A stretch of DNA of 64,000 bases from Rhodoblastus acidophilus. GTDB lineage: Bacteria; Pseudomonadota; Alphaproteobacteria; Rhizobiales; Beijerinckiaceae. The DNA lies in contig NZ_WNKS01000020.1 in NCBI RefSeq assembly GCF_009720655.1, positions 1 through 64,000 of the forward strand, in the 5' to 3' direction. Made by a program: the position numbers and the translations under genes. Position 1 is the first letter of the stretch, and the number at the start of each line of letters is the position of its first letter. Shown here in pieces: positions 8,069 through 16,432 of this stretch. The notes under the pieces are model-generated. The model searched no databases. It saw only the letters and a program-made list of their open reading frames with translations, and was not told the DNA's origin.

Positions 8069-9349
8069 ATGAACGCGCACGCCCGCCTCGCCGCCTGCGA
8101 CACGTTCGATCCCGCTTTGGCGGTCATCGAAAAGATCGCCGCGACACTCGCGGGATCGGGTGGGGCGCTGGAATCGCTGCGGCGGGTGATGGCCTTGCTT
8201 GCCGAGATCGGCCTGACCGACGCCGGCGTGGCCTGGATCGGGGGAGCATGTCTGCACGGAGTCGCCGGGCGCGCGGCCGACGCGCCGCCCCAGGCGATGA
8301 CCTCCAGGCTGAAGACATTTTTGGCGAAAGGCGAGGCCGGCGTGCTGCGCAAGGAGAAATCGCCGACCCTCGGCGCGCCCGTCCGCATGGGCGACGCGAC
8401 GGTCGGACTGCTGGTGGCGCGCGTCGCCGGCCGCGCGGCCGGTGAAGCCGACCTCAGGCGCCTGGCGCTGGTCGCCAATCTGCTTGGCCCGACCCTGGCG
8501 GTGGCGCGCGAAGGCGACGGCGTCGTCACCGCCCCTGACGCCAAGACGATCATTGGCGAGAGTCCCGCGCTGCGCGCCGCGCTCGACGAGGCGCGCCGTG
8601 TGGCGCCCACCGACCTGCCTGTCTTGCTGCGTGGCGAGAGCGGCGTGGGCAAGGAGGTTTTCGCCCAGTTCATCCACGATCACTCGCCACGCGTGCAAAA
8701 CCCCTTCGTCAAGGTGAATTGCGCGGCGCTTCCGGAGCCTCTGCTGGAAAGCGAGCTGTTCGGTCATGAGCGCGGCGCCTTCACCGGCGCCGACAGCCGA
8801 CGCGAGGGGCGGTTCGCGCTCGCCGACGGCGGGACCATCCTGCTTGACGAGATCGGCGACATTTCCCCAGCCTTCCAGGGCAAGCTGCTGCGCGTGATTC
8901 AGGAGGGCGAGTTCGAGCGCGTTGGGGGCGCCCGCACATTGCGCGTCAATGTGCGCGTGATCACCGCCACCCATCGCGACCTCGAATTTTTGGTGCGCGC
9001 GAAAAAATTCCGGGCCGATCTCTACTACCGGCTCTGCGCCGCGCCGGTGCGTCTGCCGGCGCTGCGCGAGCGCCGCGAGGACATTCCCGCGCTGGCCAGG
9101 CATATTCTGGCGCGCTTCAACGCCGAGAACGGCCGCGCGCTTGCGCTCAATCCCCGCGCGGAAGCCATGATCGGCACATGCGCCTATCCCGGCAACATCC
9201 GCGAACTCGACAATTGCCTGCGCGGCGCCGCCGCGCTCACCATCGGCGCGGAGATTTGCGAAAGCGATTTCGCCTGCCGCCAGGGCCGTTGTTTTTCCGC
9301 CCGCCTGCGCCGCGCGCGCATCGCGCAGGGTCAGCCAATCGCGTCGTGA
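8069..9349 (+). CDS. NifA-like sigma54 activator lacking the DNA-binding domain
   Basis: A 426-residue NifA relative. It has a degenerate GAF-like N-terminal region (~20-150) and a complete AAA+ domain with Walker A GESGVGKE, GAFTGA loop, Walker B GGTILLDEIGD and RADLYYRL. The full interdomain cysteine motif C-X11-C-X19-C-X4-C, which makes alphaproteobacterial NifA oxygen-sensitive, is intact (GTCAYPG, DNCLRG, CRQGRC). The protein then ends about 18 residues later with no helix-turn-helix, and nifB starts 10 nt downstream, so the domain is missing rather than frameshifted. It should contact sigma54 but not bind enhancers itself; it may act from solution or in mixed oligomers with another activator. 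Confidence 0.85.
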   Translation: MNAHARLAACDTFDPALAVIEKIAATLAGSGGALESLRRVMALLAEIGLTDAGVAWIGGACLHGVAGRAADAPPQAMTSRLKTFLAKGEAGVLRKEKSPTLGAPVRMGDATVGLLVARVAGRAAGEADLRRLALVANLLGPTLAVAREGDGVVTAPDAKTIIGESPALRAALDEARRVAPTDLPVLLRGESGVGKEVFAQFIHDHSPRVQNPFVKVNCAALPEPLLESELFGHERGAFTGADSRREGRFALADGGTILLDEIGDISPAFQGKLLRVIQEGEFERVGGARTLRVNVRVITATHRDLEFLVRAKKFRADLYYRLCAAPVRLPALRERREDIPALARHILARFNAENGRALALNPRAEAMIGTCAYPGNIRELDNCLRGAAALTIGAEICESDFACRQGRCFSARLRRARIAQGQPIAS

Positions 9350-9359
9350 GGAGAAGACC

Positions 9360-10784
9360 ATGATTTCGCCAAACCCGATTCCCTCCGGCGGCTGCTCGGC
9401 CTCCGCCTGCGGCTCCTCCGCCGCGCCGGAAGACATGGCGCCCGAAGTTTGGGCCAAGGTGAAGAACCATCCCTGCTATTCCGAAGAGGCGCATCATTAT
9501 TTCGCCCGCATGCATGTGGCGGTGGCGCCGGCCTGCAACATCCAGTGCAACTACTGCAACCGCAAATATGACTGCGCCAACGAGAGCCGGCCGGGCGTCG
9601 TCTCCGAGCGCCTGACCCCGGAACAGGGCGCGCGAAAGGTTTTGGCGGTGGCGGCGAGCGTGCCGCAGCTTTCGGTGCTGGGCATCGCCGGGCCGGGCGA
9701 CGCGCTCTACGACTGGAAGAAGACCAAGGCGACGTTTGACGCGGTGGTGAAAGATCTGCCGGACATCAAACTGTGCATCTCCACCAACGGGCTCGCGCTG
9801 CCCGACCATGTCGACGAGATCGTCGCCATGAACATCGACCATGTCACCATCACCATCAACATGATCGATCCCGAAATCGGCGCGAAAATCTATCCGTGGA
9901 TTTTCTTCCGGCACAAGCGCCTCACGGGTTTGGAGGCGGCGCGCGTTCTGCATGAGCGCCAGATGCTCGGCCTCGACATGCTGGTGGCCCGTGGCGTTCT
10001 GGTGAAGGTCAATTCGGTCCTCATTCCCGGCGTCAACGACGCGCACCTGATCGAGGTGAACCGCGAGGTAAAGAAGCGCGGCGCTTTCCTTCACAATGTC
10101 ATGCCGCTGATTTCCGATCCGGCGCATGGCACGCATTTCGGCCTGACGGGCCAGCGCGGCCCGACCGCCGAAGAGCTCAAAAAAGTCCAGGACGCCTGCG
10201 AAGGCGGCGCCAAGCTGATGCGCCACTGCCGCCAGTGTCGCGCCGACGCAGTGGGCATGCTGGGCGAGGATCGCGGCCAGGAGTTCACGCTGGACAAACT
10301 GCCGGAGACGATTGAAGTCGATTTCTCCAGGCGCGAGGCCTATCGCCGTCAGATCGAGGCCAAGCGCGAACTGGCCGCCTTCGCCCGCATGGAGGTCAAG
10401 CCGGCGGCGGACGCCAAACCCGGCCGCGTCTTGACGGTGGCCGTCGCCACCAAGGGCGACAACGTCATCAACCAGCATTTTGGCCACGCCAAAGAGTTCC
10501 TGATCTACCGGGCCGATGGCGCCGGCGTGAAATTCCTGGGCGCGCGAAAAATCGAGGACCAGTACTGCCAGGGCGGGCTCGGCGAAGAGTCTTCGCTGTC
10601 GCGCATCATCGCGCTGATCAAGGATTGCGACGTGATGCTGTGCGCCAAGATCGGCGGCTGCCCGAAGGCTGAGTTGACGGCGGCGGGCATCGAGCCCAGC
10701 GACGACTGCGCCCATGAATTCATCGCGCCGTCCATTGCCGCGCTCTACGCCAAGCGCAGCGCCGACACGCCGGCCGATGCGTAA
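9360..10784 (+). CDS. nifB: NifB, radical SAM cofactor-core synthase with NifX-like tail
   Basis: A 474-residue NifB. The radical-SAM domain carries [14 protein letters not shown] (CxxxCxxC cluster site), GIAGPGDAL and the MPLI region; the C-terminal third is a NifX-like domain ([20 protein letters not shown]). It joins two [4Fe-4S] clusters around a carbide to make NifB-co, required by Mo, V and Fe-only nitrogenases. GGAGAAG precedes the ATG at 9360. Its place in the vnfENX operon means NifB supply would rise together with the alternative scaffold. Confidence 0.95.
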   Translation: MISPNPIPSGGCSASACGSSAAPEDMAPEVWAKVKNHPCYSEEAHHYFARMHVAVAPACNIQCNYCNRKYDCANESRPGVVSERLTPEQGARKVLAVAASVPQLSVLGIAGPGDALYDWKKTKATFDAVVKDLPDIKLCISTNGLALPDHVDEIVAMNIDHVTITINMIDPEIGAKIYPWIFFRHKRLTGLEAARVLHERQMLGLDMLVARGVLVKVNSVLIPGVNDAHLIEVNREVKKRGAFLHNVMPLISDPAHGTHFGLTGQRGPTAEELKKVQDACEGGAKLMRHCRQCRADAVGMLGEDRGQEFTLDKLPETIEVDFSRREAYRRQIEAKRELAAFARMEVKPAADAKPGRVLTVAVATKGDNVINQHFGHAKEFLIYRADGAGVKFLGARKIEDQYCQGGLGEESSLSRIIALIKDCDVMLCAKIGGCPKAELTAAGIEPSDDCAHEFIAPSIAALYAKRSADTPADA

Positions 10785-10807
10785 CCCCAAAACCGAAGGA
10801 GAGAAAA

Positions 10808-10996
10808 ATGGCTTATAAAATCGTCGCATCCCAGTGCTCCGCCTGCGGCGCCTGCGAATTCGAATGCCCCAACGCCGCCATCGCCATGAAGGGCGACAGT
10901 TTTGTCATCGCCGCCGCCAAATGCACGGAATGCGAGGGCGAGGAACCGCGCTGCATCGGCGTCTGCCCGGTCGAGAAGACCATCATCAAGGCGTGA
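10808..10996 (+). CDS. fdxN: FdxN-type 2[4Fe-4S] ferredoxin
   Basis: A 62-residue ferredoxin with cluster motif [12 protein letters not shown] and a second, expanded motif [16 protein letters not shown], the pattern of nitrogen-fixation FdxN proteins. FdxN usually lies next to nifB and delivers electrons for NifB radical-SAM chemistry and/or the reductase. It starts 23 nt after nifB with AGGAGAG upstream. Confidence 0.9.
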   Translation: MAYKIVASQCSACGACEFECPNAAIAMKGDSFVIAAAKCTECEGEEPRCIGVCPVEKTIIKA

Positions 10997-11006
10997 GAGG
11001 ACCCAT

Positions 11007-11357
11007 ATGCTGATCCTGACCCGTCCCGCCATCGCGGCCATCGAAGCCTCGCTGATCGAGAACGACAAGCGCGGCCAGGGCGTGCGCATCACGGCGGAAG
11101 CCGGCTGCTCCGGCCCGAAATATTCCATGTGCATTGAACCGGAGTCCGCCGCGAACGACACGGTGGTGGAAATCCGCGACGTGCGCGTGTTCATGGACCA
11201 GGATTCGGCGACGATCCTCGCCGGCGCCACCGTGGACTATTCCGAAGACCCGGACAATTTCGGCTTCAATTTCGCGCTGGCGCTGCCGACCGAGGAACAG
11301 GCCTCCAACTGCACCTCCAAGCCGGCGGGCTCCTGCTCCTGCGCCAAACCGTCCTGA
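11007..11357 (+). CDS. IscA/HesB-type iron-sulfur assembly protein
   Basis: A 116-residue A-type Fe-S carrier. The core shows ITAEAGCSGPKYSM with the first ligand Cys and a C-terminal SNCTSKPAGSCSC supplying the rest. Length and motifs fit the NifIscA proteins encoded near nifB. It is the last gene of the vnfE operon, 10 nt after fdxN, followed by a stem-loop. Confidence 0.8.
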   Translation: MLILTRPAIAAIEASLIENDKRGQGVRITAEAGCSGPKYSMCIEPESAANDTVVEIRDVRVFMDQDSATILAGATVDYSEDPDNFGFNFALALPTEEQASNCTSKPAGSCSCAKPS

Positions 11358-11368
11358 TCAGACGAAAC

Positions 11369-11395
11369 GGGCGCGCTGTCTCGGAACGCGCGCCC
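11369..11395 (+). terminator. Stem-loop after the vnfE operon
   Basis: A perfect 8-bp GC stem (GGGCGCGC / GCGCGCCC) with an 11-nt loop lies 12 nt after the last stop codon. No T run follows, so it may stabilise the mRNA 3' end or act as a Rho-assisted terminator rather than a classical one. Confidence 0.45.
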
Positions 11396-11438
11396 GGCTC
11401 GTACCTGAACATCGCATGCATTGGCGCGACACTTCGGC

Positions 11439-11522
11439 TCGCGCGGCAATCCGCCCTTCGCCTTCAGGATTTCCGCGCGATTTCGTTTTCGCGGATCGCG
11501 AAGCGATTTTGCGGAAACCATA
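11439..11522. repeat. Repeat family B, copy 1 (left hairpin missing)
   Basis: It shares CTCGCGCGGCAATCCGCCCT, the central TTTCCGCGCGATTTCGTTTT and the end CGGAAACCATAT with the copies at 20582 and 23067. The left hairpin seen in those copies is absent here. Non-coding; it marks the boundary between the nitrogenase operon and the accessory region. The rest of 11358-12116 shows no convincing gene. Confidence 0.75.
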
Positions 11523-11668
11523 TGCCAGGCGCTGATTGGTCAGCCTTCCATTGGTCCCTTTGCGCAACAGGCCAAAGCTAACAACCATCCGGTGGCGGCA
11601 TGGTTTTCGGCCGCCGGCGGTCGCGCCCGATCAGCGGCGCCGAAATCAATCCCGAGATTTGTCTTGTT

Positions 11669-11682
11669 TTGATCTCAATCAA
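11669..11682. promoter_or_regulatory. Perfect FNR/FixK box
   Basis: TTGATCTCAATCAA is an exact match to TTGAT-N4-ATCAA, the site for FNR/FixK regulators active at low oxygen. A class II promoter would start near 11717. The next plausible gene begins at 12117, so it implies a ~400-nt leader or an unseen transcript. Confidence 0.55.
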
Positions 11683-12116
11683 GGCGCATAGATTGTCTCG
11701 TTGATTTGGCCGATATGGCTTCGCGGTGTCAGAGACCCGCCATCTTCCTTCAAATTCACGAGAGTCGGCGCTTGCGCCCTCACAGGCTGCGCTTGGCTCC
11801 TCAAGAGTTGGAATGATCTCCGACGCCGACCACGGATGTACTGGCGGCTCGGAGGCTTTCCGGCTCGGGTGCGGCGACTGGGCGAAGCACCCCGATTCAT
11901 CTTCTCGCCGGCCAGGATCACGGCCTGCCACAAGCCACAAACGCGTCGCCGTCTCCTGATCGCCTTCTTTGACCGGGCGTCGTCAAATCGCGCCCTTGGC
12001 TGGCCCGCGTCACATCCATGGCTCGCAATCGGTCTGCAAGGACCGATCCATCGCACGCGCCGATCAATCCGGCCACGAACTCAATTCCGAACACGAAAAC
12101 AAAAGGACAAACCATC

Positions 12117-12407
12117 ATGATCACGCCACACATTTATCGGCGCAACACCCCCGTGGCCAGCCATCTCGGCGCGCCGCATCGCTTCACGGTGGGGCAAGCC
12201 GTCCGGCTGAAGGGCGGTTTCGCGCAGCGGGCGCAGGCGCCTGGCGTCTATCACATCACCCGCACGCTCCCGCCGCTGGGAGAATCGCCGCAATATCGCA
12301 TCCGCAGCGATGGCGAGAGCCATGAGCGGCTGGCGTCGCAGAACGAGCTCGAAGCGGTGACCGGCACAGGCGGGGATCTCATGGAAAGAACATTCCGTCA
12401 TGGCTGA
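12117..12407 (+). CDS. Hypothetical small basic protein
   Basis: A 96-residue basic protein of unrecognised family. The central part (FTVGQAVRLKGGF, then YHITRTLPPLGESPQYRIRS and ERLASQNELEAV) looks like a small SH3-like beta-barrel, and related small proteins are common in methylotrophic and rhizobial genomes. There is no signal peptide. ATG at 12117 was chosen because the family-like sequence begins soon after it. It may be the first gene of the run to DUF1488 and transglutaminase, possibly under the FNR/FixK box upstream. Confidence 0.55.
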   Translation: MITPHIYRRNTPVASHLGAPHRFTVGQAVRLKGGFAQRAQAPGVYHITRTLPPLGESPQYRIRSDGESHERLASQNELEAVTGTGGDLMERTFRHG

Positions 12408-12453
12408 GGAACAGAAACGCGGCAATTGCGAGATCAAGAAACCGACCCAGCCC
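12400..12453 (+). pseudogene. Remnant resembling the 44-aa protein at 32277
   Basis: The first 16 codons (MAEEQKRGNCEIKKPT) match 11 of 16 residues of the start of the tiny protein at 32277 (MAQERKRGNREAKKPK). After that the similarity stops, although the frame stays open into the next gene. Best read as a decayed paralogue; it overlaps the end of the preceding gene by 8 nt. Confidence 0.35.
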
Positions 12454-12600
12454 TTCGGCAACCACATCGGGCTCTGGGCGTTCAAGGACGTGACCCGCGC
12501 CAGCGGAAAAGCGCCAACCCGCGCGAATGCGCCAGCGCCGCAAATCGGGCGAACGCCGTCATGCCTTCGACCATCACGGGCCTTTGGAAAGGACATCGCC

Positions 12601-13017
12601 ATGAACGCCGTCAACGAAGAAAGCGCACTCAGACAAGACGCATACGCGATCAGCGGATGGGAGCGCGAGGGCGGCGCGGATGCGCACGACGGCATCGACT
12701 GCGATTATGGCCGCAGGATCGAGAGCGACCGATCCTGGACGGTCTATCATGTGTTCTCCGGCGCGCCGGCGCGCATTGACGACCGTTTCATGCTAGAGCA
12801 TTTTCAAGCGAAGTGGATGCCGGTTCGCGTGAAGAAAATTCATCAAAACAAGAATCTAGAGCTTTTTCATGTTTCCATGAAACGTGAAAAAGCTCTAGGC
12901 CTTTCCTGTCAGGAAGCGACGCACAGCATGGTGTCGACCAACCGGTCCAATGTCGTGCGCCGGAAACAGCGCGGCAAGCGGCTGGCGTCGACGGCCAGGC
13001 AGGAGCAACAGTCATGA
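12601..13017 (+). CDS. Hypothetical protein carrying an in-frame repeat insertion
   Basis: A 138-residue protein. The first 63 residues (including YGRRIESDRSWTVYHVFSG) and the last ~40 (GLSCQEATHSMVSTNRSN) read like one small family, often found beside DUF1488 genes. Between them 35 residues (EHFQAKWMPVRVKKIHQ and onward) are encoded entirely by a family A palindromic repeat of 105 nt, an exact multiple of three. The frame therefore survives. GGAAAGGAC precedes the ATG. The stop overlaps the DUF1488 start (ATGA). Whether the modified protein still works is unknown. Confidence 0.6.
   Translation: MNAVNEESALRQDAYAISGWEREGGADAHDGIDCDYGRRIESDRSWTVYHVFSGAPARIDDRFMLEHFQAKWMPVRVKKIHQNKNLELFHVSMKREKALGLSCQEATHSMVSTNRSNVVRRKQRGKRLASTARQEQQS
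12794..12898. repeat. Repeat family A, copy 1 (inside a coding sequence)
   Basis: A 105-bp mosaic element: a conserved module (TTTTCAAGCGAAGTGGATGC and CGGTTCGCGTGAAGAAAA) followed by a 43-nt near-perfect hairpin with arms CTAGAGCTTTTTCATGTTTC and its complement. Orientation is opposite to copy 2. It lies in frame inside the gene at 12601. Confidence 0.85.
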
Positions 13018-13283
13018 CTCTGGCTTTTCTCAATCCCAGCCGCAATTTCGACGAGGCCCGAAACGCCGTGAGTTTCATCGGCCACGATGGCATGTTCGAG
13101 ATACGCTTTTTCGTCGAGGTCGCGGCGCTCGCAAGCCGCCAGCCGCGAGGGACGGAGATGTCGGAAGCGGAATGCCTTTCGGCCTTCGACTCGATGCGCT
13201 CCTCCATCCAGAACGCCGCGCGCGCGGCCTATTCCAGGCGTCGCAGCAACCTGAACACCCTGAGCGTCACGGATTTTCGGTAA
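13014..13283 (+). CDS. DUF1488 family protein
   Basis: An 89-residue protein matching the DUF1488 pattern: FLNPSRNFDEARNAVSFIGHDG, then an aromatic-rich strand EIRFFVEVAALA and a C-terminal helical region. Function is unknown; the family is common in Rhizobiales. The start overlaps the preceding stop by 4 nt, so the two are translationally coupled. Confidence 0.75.
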   Translation: MTLAFLNPSRNFDEARNAVSFIGHDGMFEIRFFVEVAALASRQPRGTEMSEAECLSAFDSMRSSIQNAARAAYSRRRSNLNTLSVTDFR

Positions 13284-13293
13284 GGCGGCGACG

Positions 13294-14154
13294 ATGCTGA
13301 TACGCTACGGCTACGAAATCACCCTGACGTGCGCGCAACCGACGCCGCTGGTGTGCCTGCTGTCGGTGCATGAGGATCGCAGGGGCGATATTCGCGATCC
13401 CGAAAAGACCTTCACGACGCCGATCACGCCGGTGTCGACGTATCGAGACCTCTACGGCAATCGCTGCCTGCGCTTGGTCGCGCCGCCGGGCGACCTGATG
13501 ATCTGGGGCGACGCCACGCTCGAGGATGACGGCCGGCCGGACCCGATCTTCCCGGACGCCCGTGAAACGCCCGTGCAGGACCTGCCGGTCGAGTGTCTCA
13601 TCTTTCTCATGGGCAGCCGTTATTGCGAGACGGATCGCCTCAGCCAGATCGCCTGGGACACATTCGGGAAGATCGCGCCCGGCTGGGGCCGCGTGCAGGC
13701 GGTCTGCGACTTCGTCAACGCTCACATCCATTTCGACTACATGCAGGCGCGCGCGACCCGCTCCGCGTGGGAGGTCTTTCACGAGCGTGTCGGGGTGTGC
13801 CGCGACTTCGCGCATCTGGCGGTGACGTTCTGCCGCTGCCTGAATATCCCAGCGCGCTATGTGAACGGCCATCTGGGCGACATCGGCGTTCCCGACGGGG
13901 GCCCCATGGATTTCAGCGCATGGATGGAGGTTTATCTCGACGGCGCCTGGCACACGTTCGATCCGCGCCTCAATGTCCCGAGGATCGGCAGGATCGTCGT
14001 CGCGCGCGGGCGCGACGCCGCCGATGTCCCGCTCATCAACTCGTTCGGGCCTCATGTGCTGAAATCCTTCCGGGTCTGGACATACGAACTGCCCTTGGCG
14101 GCGGCGGAGTGCTTTCCCCCGCAGCAGTCCCTGCAAGATAAAGGAGTTTTTTGA
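13294..14154 (+). CDS. Transglutaminase-like family protein
   Basis: A 286-residue cytosolic protein with a bacterial transglutaminase N-terminal beta domain (~1-130) and a papain-fold core. The nucleophile Cys is in RVGVCRDFAHLAV; the His/Asp pair is likely supplied by MEVYLDGAWHTFDPR. Such proteins are cysteine proteases or amide-transferring enzymes, often beside circularly permuted ATP-grasp genes, which are absent here. The stop overlaps the TTG start of nhaA. Confidence 0.85.
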   Translation: MLIRYGYEITLTCAQPTPLVCLLSVHEDRRGDIRDPEKTFTTPITPVSTYRDLYGNRCLRLVAPPGDLMIWGDATLEDDGRPDPIFPDARETPVQDLPVECLIFLMGSRYCETDRLSQIAWDTFGKIAPGWGRVQAVCDFVNAHIHFDYMQARATRSAWEVFHERVGVCRDFAHLAVTFCRCLNIPARYVNGHLGDIGVPDGGPMDFSAWMEVYLDGAWHTFDPRLNVPRIGRIVVARGRDAADVPLINSFGPHVLKSFRVWTYELPLAAAECFPPQQSLQDKGVF

Positions 14155-15446
14155 CCGAGCGCCTTTCCCGACTGCCCAGGGCGCCCATGGATCGGCTGAC
14201 CCGTCCTTTCATGCGTTTCCTTCGTATCGAGGCCATGGCGGGCGCCGTCCTGTTGCTCAGCACCCTGATGGCGTTGGCGCTTGCGAACTCTCCCTGGTCG
14301 GCGTCCTTCCTCGCCCTGTGGGATGTTGACGCCGGCGTCAATCTTGGCGACATCGCGATTTCCCGGTCGGTGAAACACTGGATCAACGACGGGCTGATGA
14401 CGGTGTTCTTTTTCGTCATCGCTCTTGAACTGAAGCGCGAACTCGCGCTGGGCGAACTGCGCGATCCCAGAGCAGCCGCATTGCCGATCGCCGCGGCGAT
14501 CGGCGGCATGGTCGCGCCCATCGGCCTGTTCCTGCTGATTGCGGGCGGCGGCCCCGGCGCCAGCGGCTGGGGCGTCGTGATGTCAACGGACACGGCCTTT
14601 GTTGTCGGCTGTCTGGCCGTGCTCGGTTCGCGCATTCCGCAGACCCTGCGGTTGTTCCTGCTCTCGCTCGCAATCTTCGACGATGTCGGCGCCATACTGG
14701 TCGTGGCCGTCAGCTACGGCGACGCCTTTGACTGGATCGCGCTTGGCGCGGCGGGGCTGGGCTTGGCTTGCGTGGTCGGGATATCGCGACTGGGCGTACG
14801 CAGCATGCCGGTCTATTTCGCTTTGGGCGGCGGCGTCTGGCTCGCGCTCGACGTGTCGGGACTCCATCCGACCCTGACCGGCGTGCTCCTCGGACTGATG
14901 ACCCCGACGCGAAGCTGGGTGAGCGACAACCGTTTGCACGCCATTCTGGACAAGATTGTCGCTTATCCGCCCGGCGATCACTGGAGCGGAGACACAGCCG
15001 CGCGCGAAGACCTGCATCGGGCGGGCGTGGCGACGCGCGAGGCGCTGTCCCCCGTCGAGCGCCTTGAAATGGCGCTCCACCCATGGGTCGCCTTCGCAAT
15101 TCTGCCTCTCTTCGCCTTTGCCAACGCCGGCGTCCCCATTGCCGGCGCAAAATTCGATCCGGCGCTGACGACGGCGATCTTCGCGGCCTTCGTGGTCGGC
15201 AAGCCTGCCGGCGTGGTTTTGTTCAGCGTCCTTGCCGTGAAATCGCGGCTCGCCATCCAGCCGGGCGAGTTGTCGTGGGGCCTGCTGGCGGCGGGAGGAT
15301 TGCTCACCGGCATCGGCTTTACGATGGCCCTGTTCATTTCCGATCTTGCGTTCGACGCCGAGCTTCTCAATTCGGTCAAGCTCGGGGTGCTCTGCGCTTC
15401 GGCGGTCTCGGCCGTCCTGGGCCTCCTGATGCTGGCCCGGCTCTAG
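14151..15446 (+). CDS. nhaA: Na+/H+ antiporter NhaA
   Basis: A 431-residue inner-membrane antiporter with about 11-12 membrane segments. The essential double aspartate is visible in LSLAIFDDVGAILVVA, and the family marks FFFVIALELKRELALGEL and GFTMALFISDLAF are present. It extrudes Na+ in exchange for protons. The likely start is TTG at 14151, with AAGGAG 7 nt upstream and a TTGA overlap with the previous stop; ATG at 14187 is the alternative. The TAG stop lies inside the left edge of a family A repeat. Confidence 0.92.
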   Translation: MTERLSRLPRAPMDRLTRPFMRFLRIEAMAGAVLLLSTLMALALANSPWSASFLALWDVDAGVNLGDIAISRSVKHWINDGLMTVFFFVIALELKRELALGELRDPRAAALPIAAAIGGMVAPIGLFLLIAGGGPGASGWGVVMSTDTAFVVGCLAVLGSRIPQTLRLFLLSLAIFDDVGAILVVAVSYGDAFDWIALGAAGLGLACVVGISRLGVRSMPVYFALGGGVWLALDVSGLHPTLTGVLLGLMTPTRSWVSDNRLHAILDKIVAYPPGDHWSGDTAAREDLHRAGVATREALSPVERLEMALHPWVAFAILPLFAFANAGVPIAGAKFDPALTTAIFAAFVVGKPAGVVLFSVLAVKSRLAIQPGELSWGLLAAGGLLTGIGFTMALFISDLAFDAELLNSVKLGVLCASAVSAVLGLLMLARL

Positions 15447-15546
15447 AGCTTTTTCACGTTTCATGGAAACATGAAAAAGCTCTAGATTTTTGTTTTGACG
15501 CATTTTCTTCACGCGAACCGGCATCCACTTCGCTTGAAAATGCTCT
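15441..15546. repeat. Repeat family A, copy 2
   Basis: A ~106-bp element: hairpin arms CTAGAGCTTTTTCACGTTTC and their complement, then the conserved module CTTCACGCGAACCGGCATCC. It overlaps the nhaA stop codon and could double as its 3' end structure. Confidence 0.85.
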
Positions 15547-15651
15547 CATCCGCGCGCCCGGAAGATCCGGGCAAGGTTGCCCAGCTATAGCCGAAACAAA
15601 TCGAACGCGGTCGACGCCCGCTCCCATCGAGCAAGCACACGGGAATAAGTA

Positions 15652-16176
15652 ATGGAAAACGTCAAACTTGAACCGCAGGACGCGGAATCACACTGGATCG
15701 GTCGCGTTTCAAAGCGGGCGTTCCTGCGTATCGAGGTTTCGACCTATCTGATCCTGGGATTGCTGCTCGCGAGCGTCGCGATCCTCGGGACGGTCGGAGC
15801 CGTTTTCTCGCTCGCGAAAGCCGCGCACGAATTCGGCTCCCCGGCGTGGCTGGTCGTGACGATCGACCGGATCTTGCTGGTCCTGATGGTCATCGAAATT
15901 CTTCACACCGTGCGTGTTTCCTTCAACGAAGGCGCGCTGGTTTGCGAGCCATTCCTGATCGTCGGGCTGATCGCATCCATCCGACGCGTTCTCGTCATCA
16001 CGCTGGAATCATCGCAAGCGCAGGAGGCCGGAAAAACGACGCCGGACTTACATGATCTATTCAATTCATCGATGATCGAGCTGTGCGTGCTGGGCGGATT
16101 GATTCTCGTGATGGTCTTTTCGATCTACCTCTTGCGCGGCAGCAAGCGACCGATGGCTGATCGGCCGAGCCCCTGA
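15652..16176 (+). CDS. PsiE-family membrane protein
   Basis: A 174-residue inner-membrane protein with four predicted membrane segments (LILGLLLASVAILGTVGAVF; TIDRILLVLMVIEILHTV; FLIVGLIASIRRVLVI; LCVLGGLILVMVFSIYLL). The ILHTVR...EPFLIVGLIASIRR core is typical of phosphate-starvation-inducible PsiE proteins, whose function is unknown. No Pho box was identified upstream. It stands alone between two repeats. Confidence 0.8.
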   Translation: MENVKLEPQDAESHWIGRVSKRAFLRIEVSTYLILGLLLASVAILGTVGAVFSLAKAAHEFGSPAWLVVTIDRILLVLMVIEILHTVRVSFNEGALVCEPFLIVGLIASIRRVLVITLESSQAQEAGKTTPDLHDLFNSSMIELCVLGGLILVMVFSIYLLRGSKRPMADRPSP

Positions 16177-16278
16177 CGCTTTTGCGCGCCAGCGTTGACA
16201 AGGCGGCATCGCGGCTGACAGGCCGTTCGCGGCGGCGACGGGTCGGATGATACTCAGCCCCCCGCCTCGCCATCCATG

Positions 16279-16385
16279 CTAAGCAAACATTCGTTGGTCG
16301 CCCAACGAATGTTTGCTTAGGCTCCTTTGTTTTCGCCGGATTTTCATCCGAAAACCGGTGGCCACTTTTCGGAAATCCTGCTTAG
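16279..16385. repeat. Mosaic repeat related to family A (variant)
   Basis: A perfect 19-bp hairpin (CTAAGCAAACATTCGTTGG with its complement, loop of 4) is followed by a second palindromic module (AGGATTTTCATCCGAAAA ... CTTTTCGGAAATCCT) around an AACCGG core. The layout, hairpin plus AACCGG module, is that of family A with different sequence. It lies just upstream of the kinase gene. Confidence 0.7.
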
Positions 16386-16432
16386 GATGCAAAAGTCCCG
16401 AAATCGCGGGCGAACGTCGCGGAAGTCCTCGC

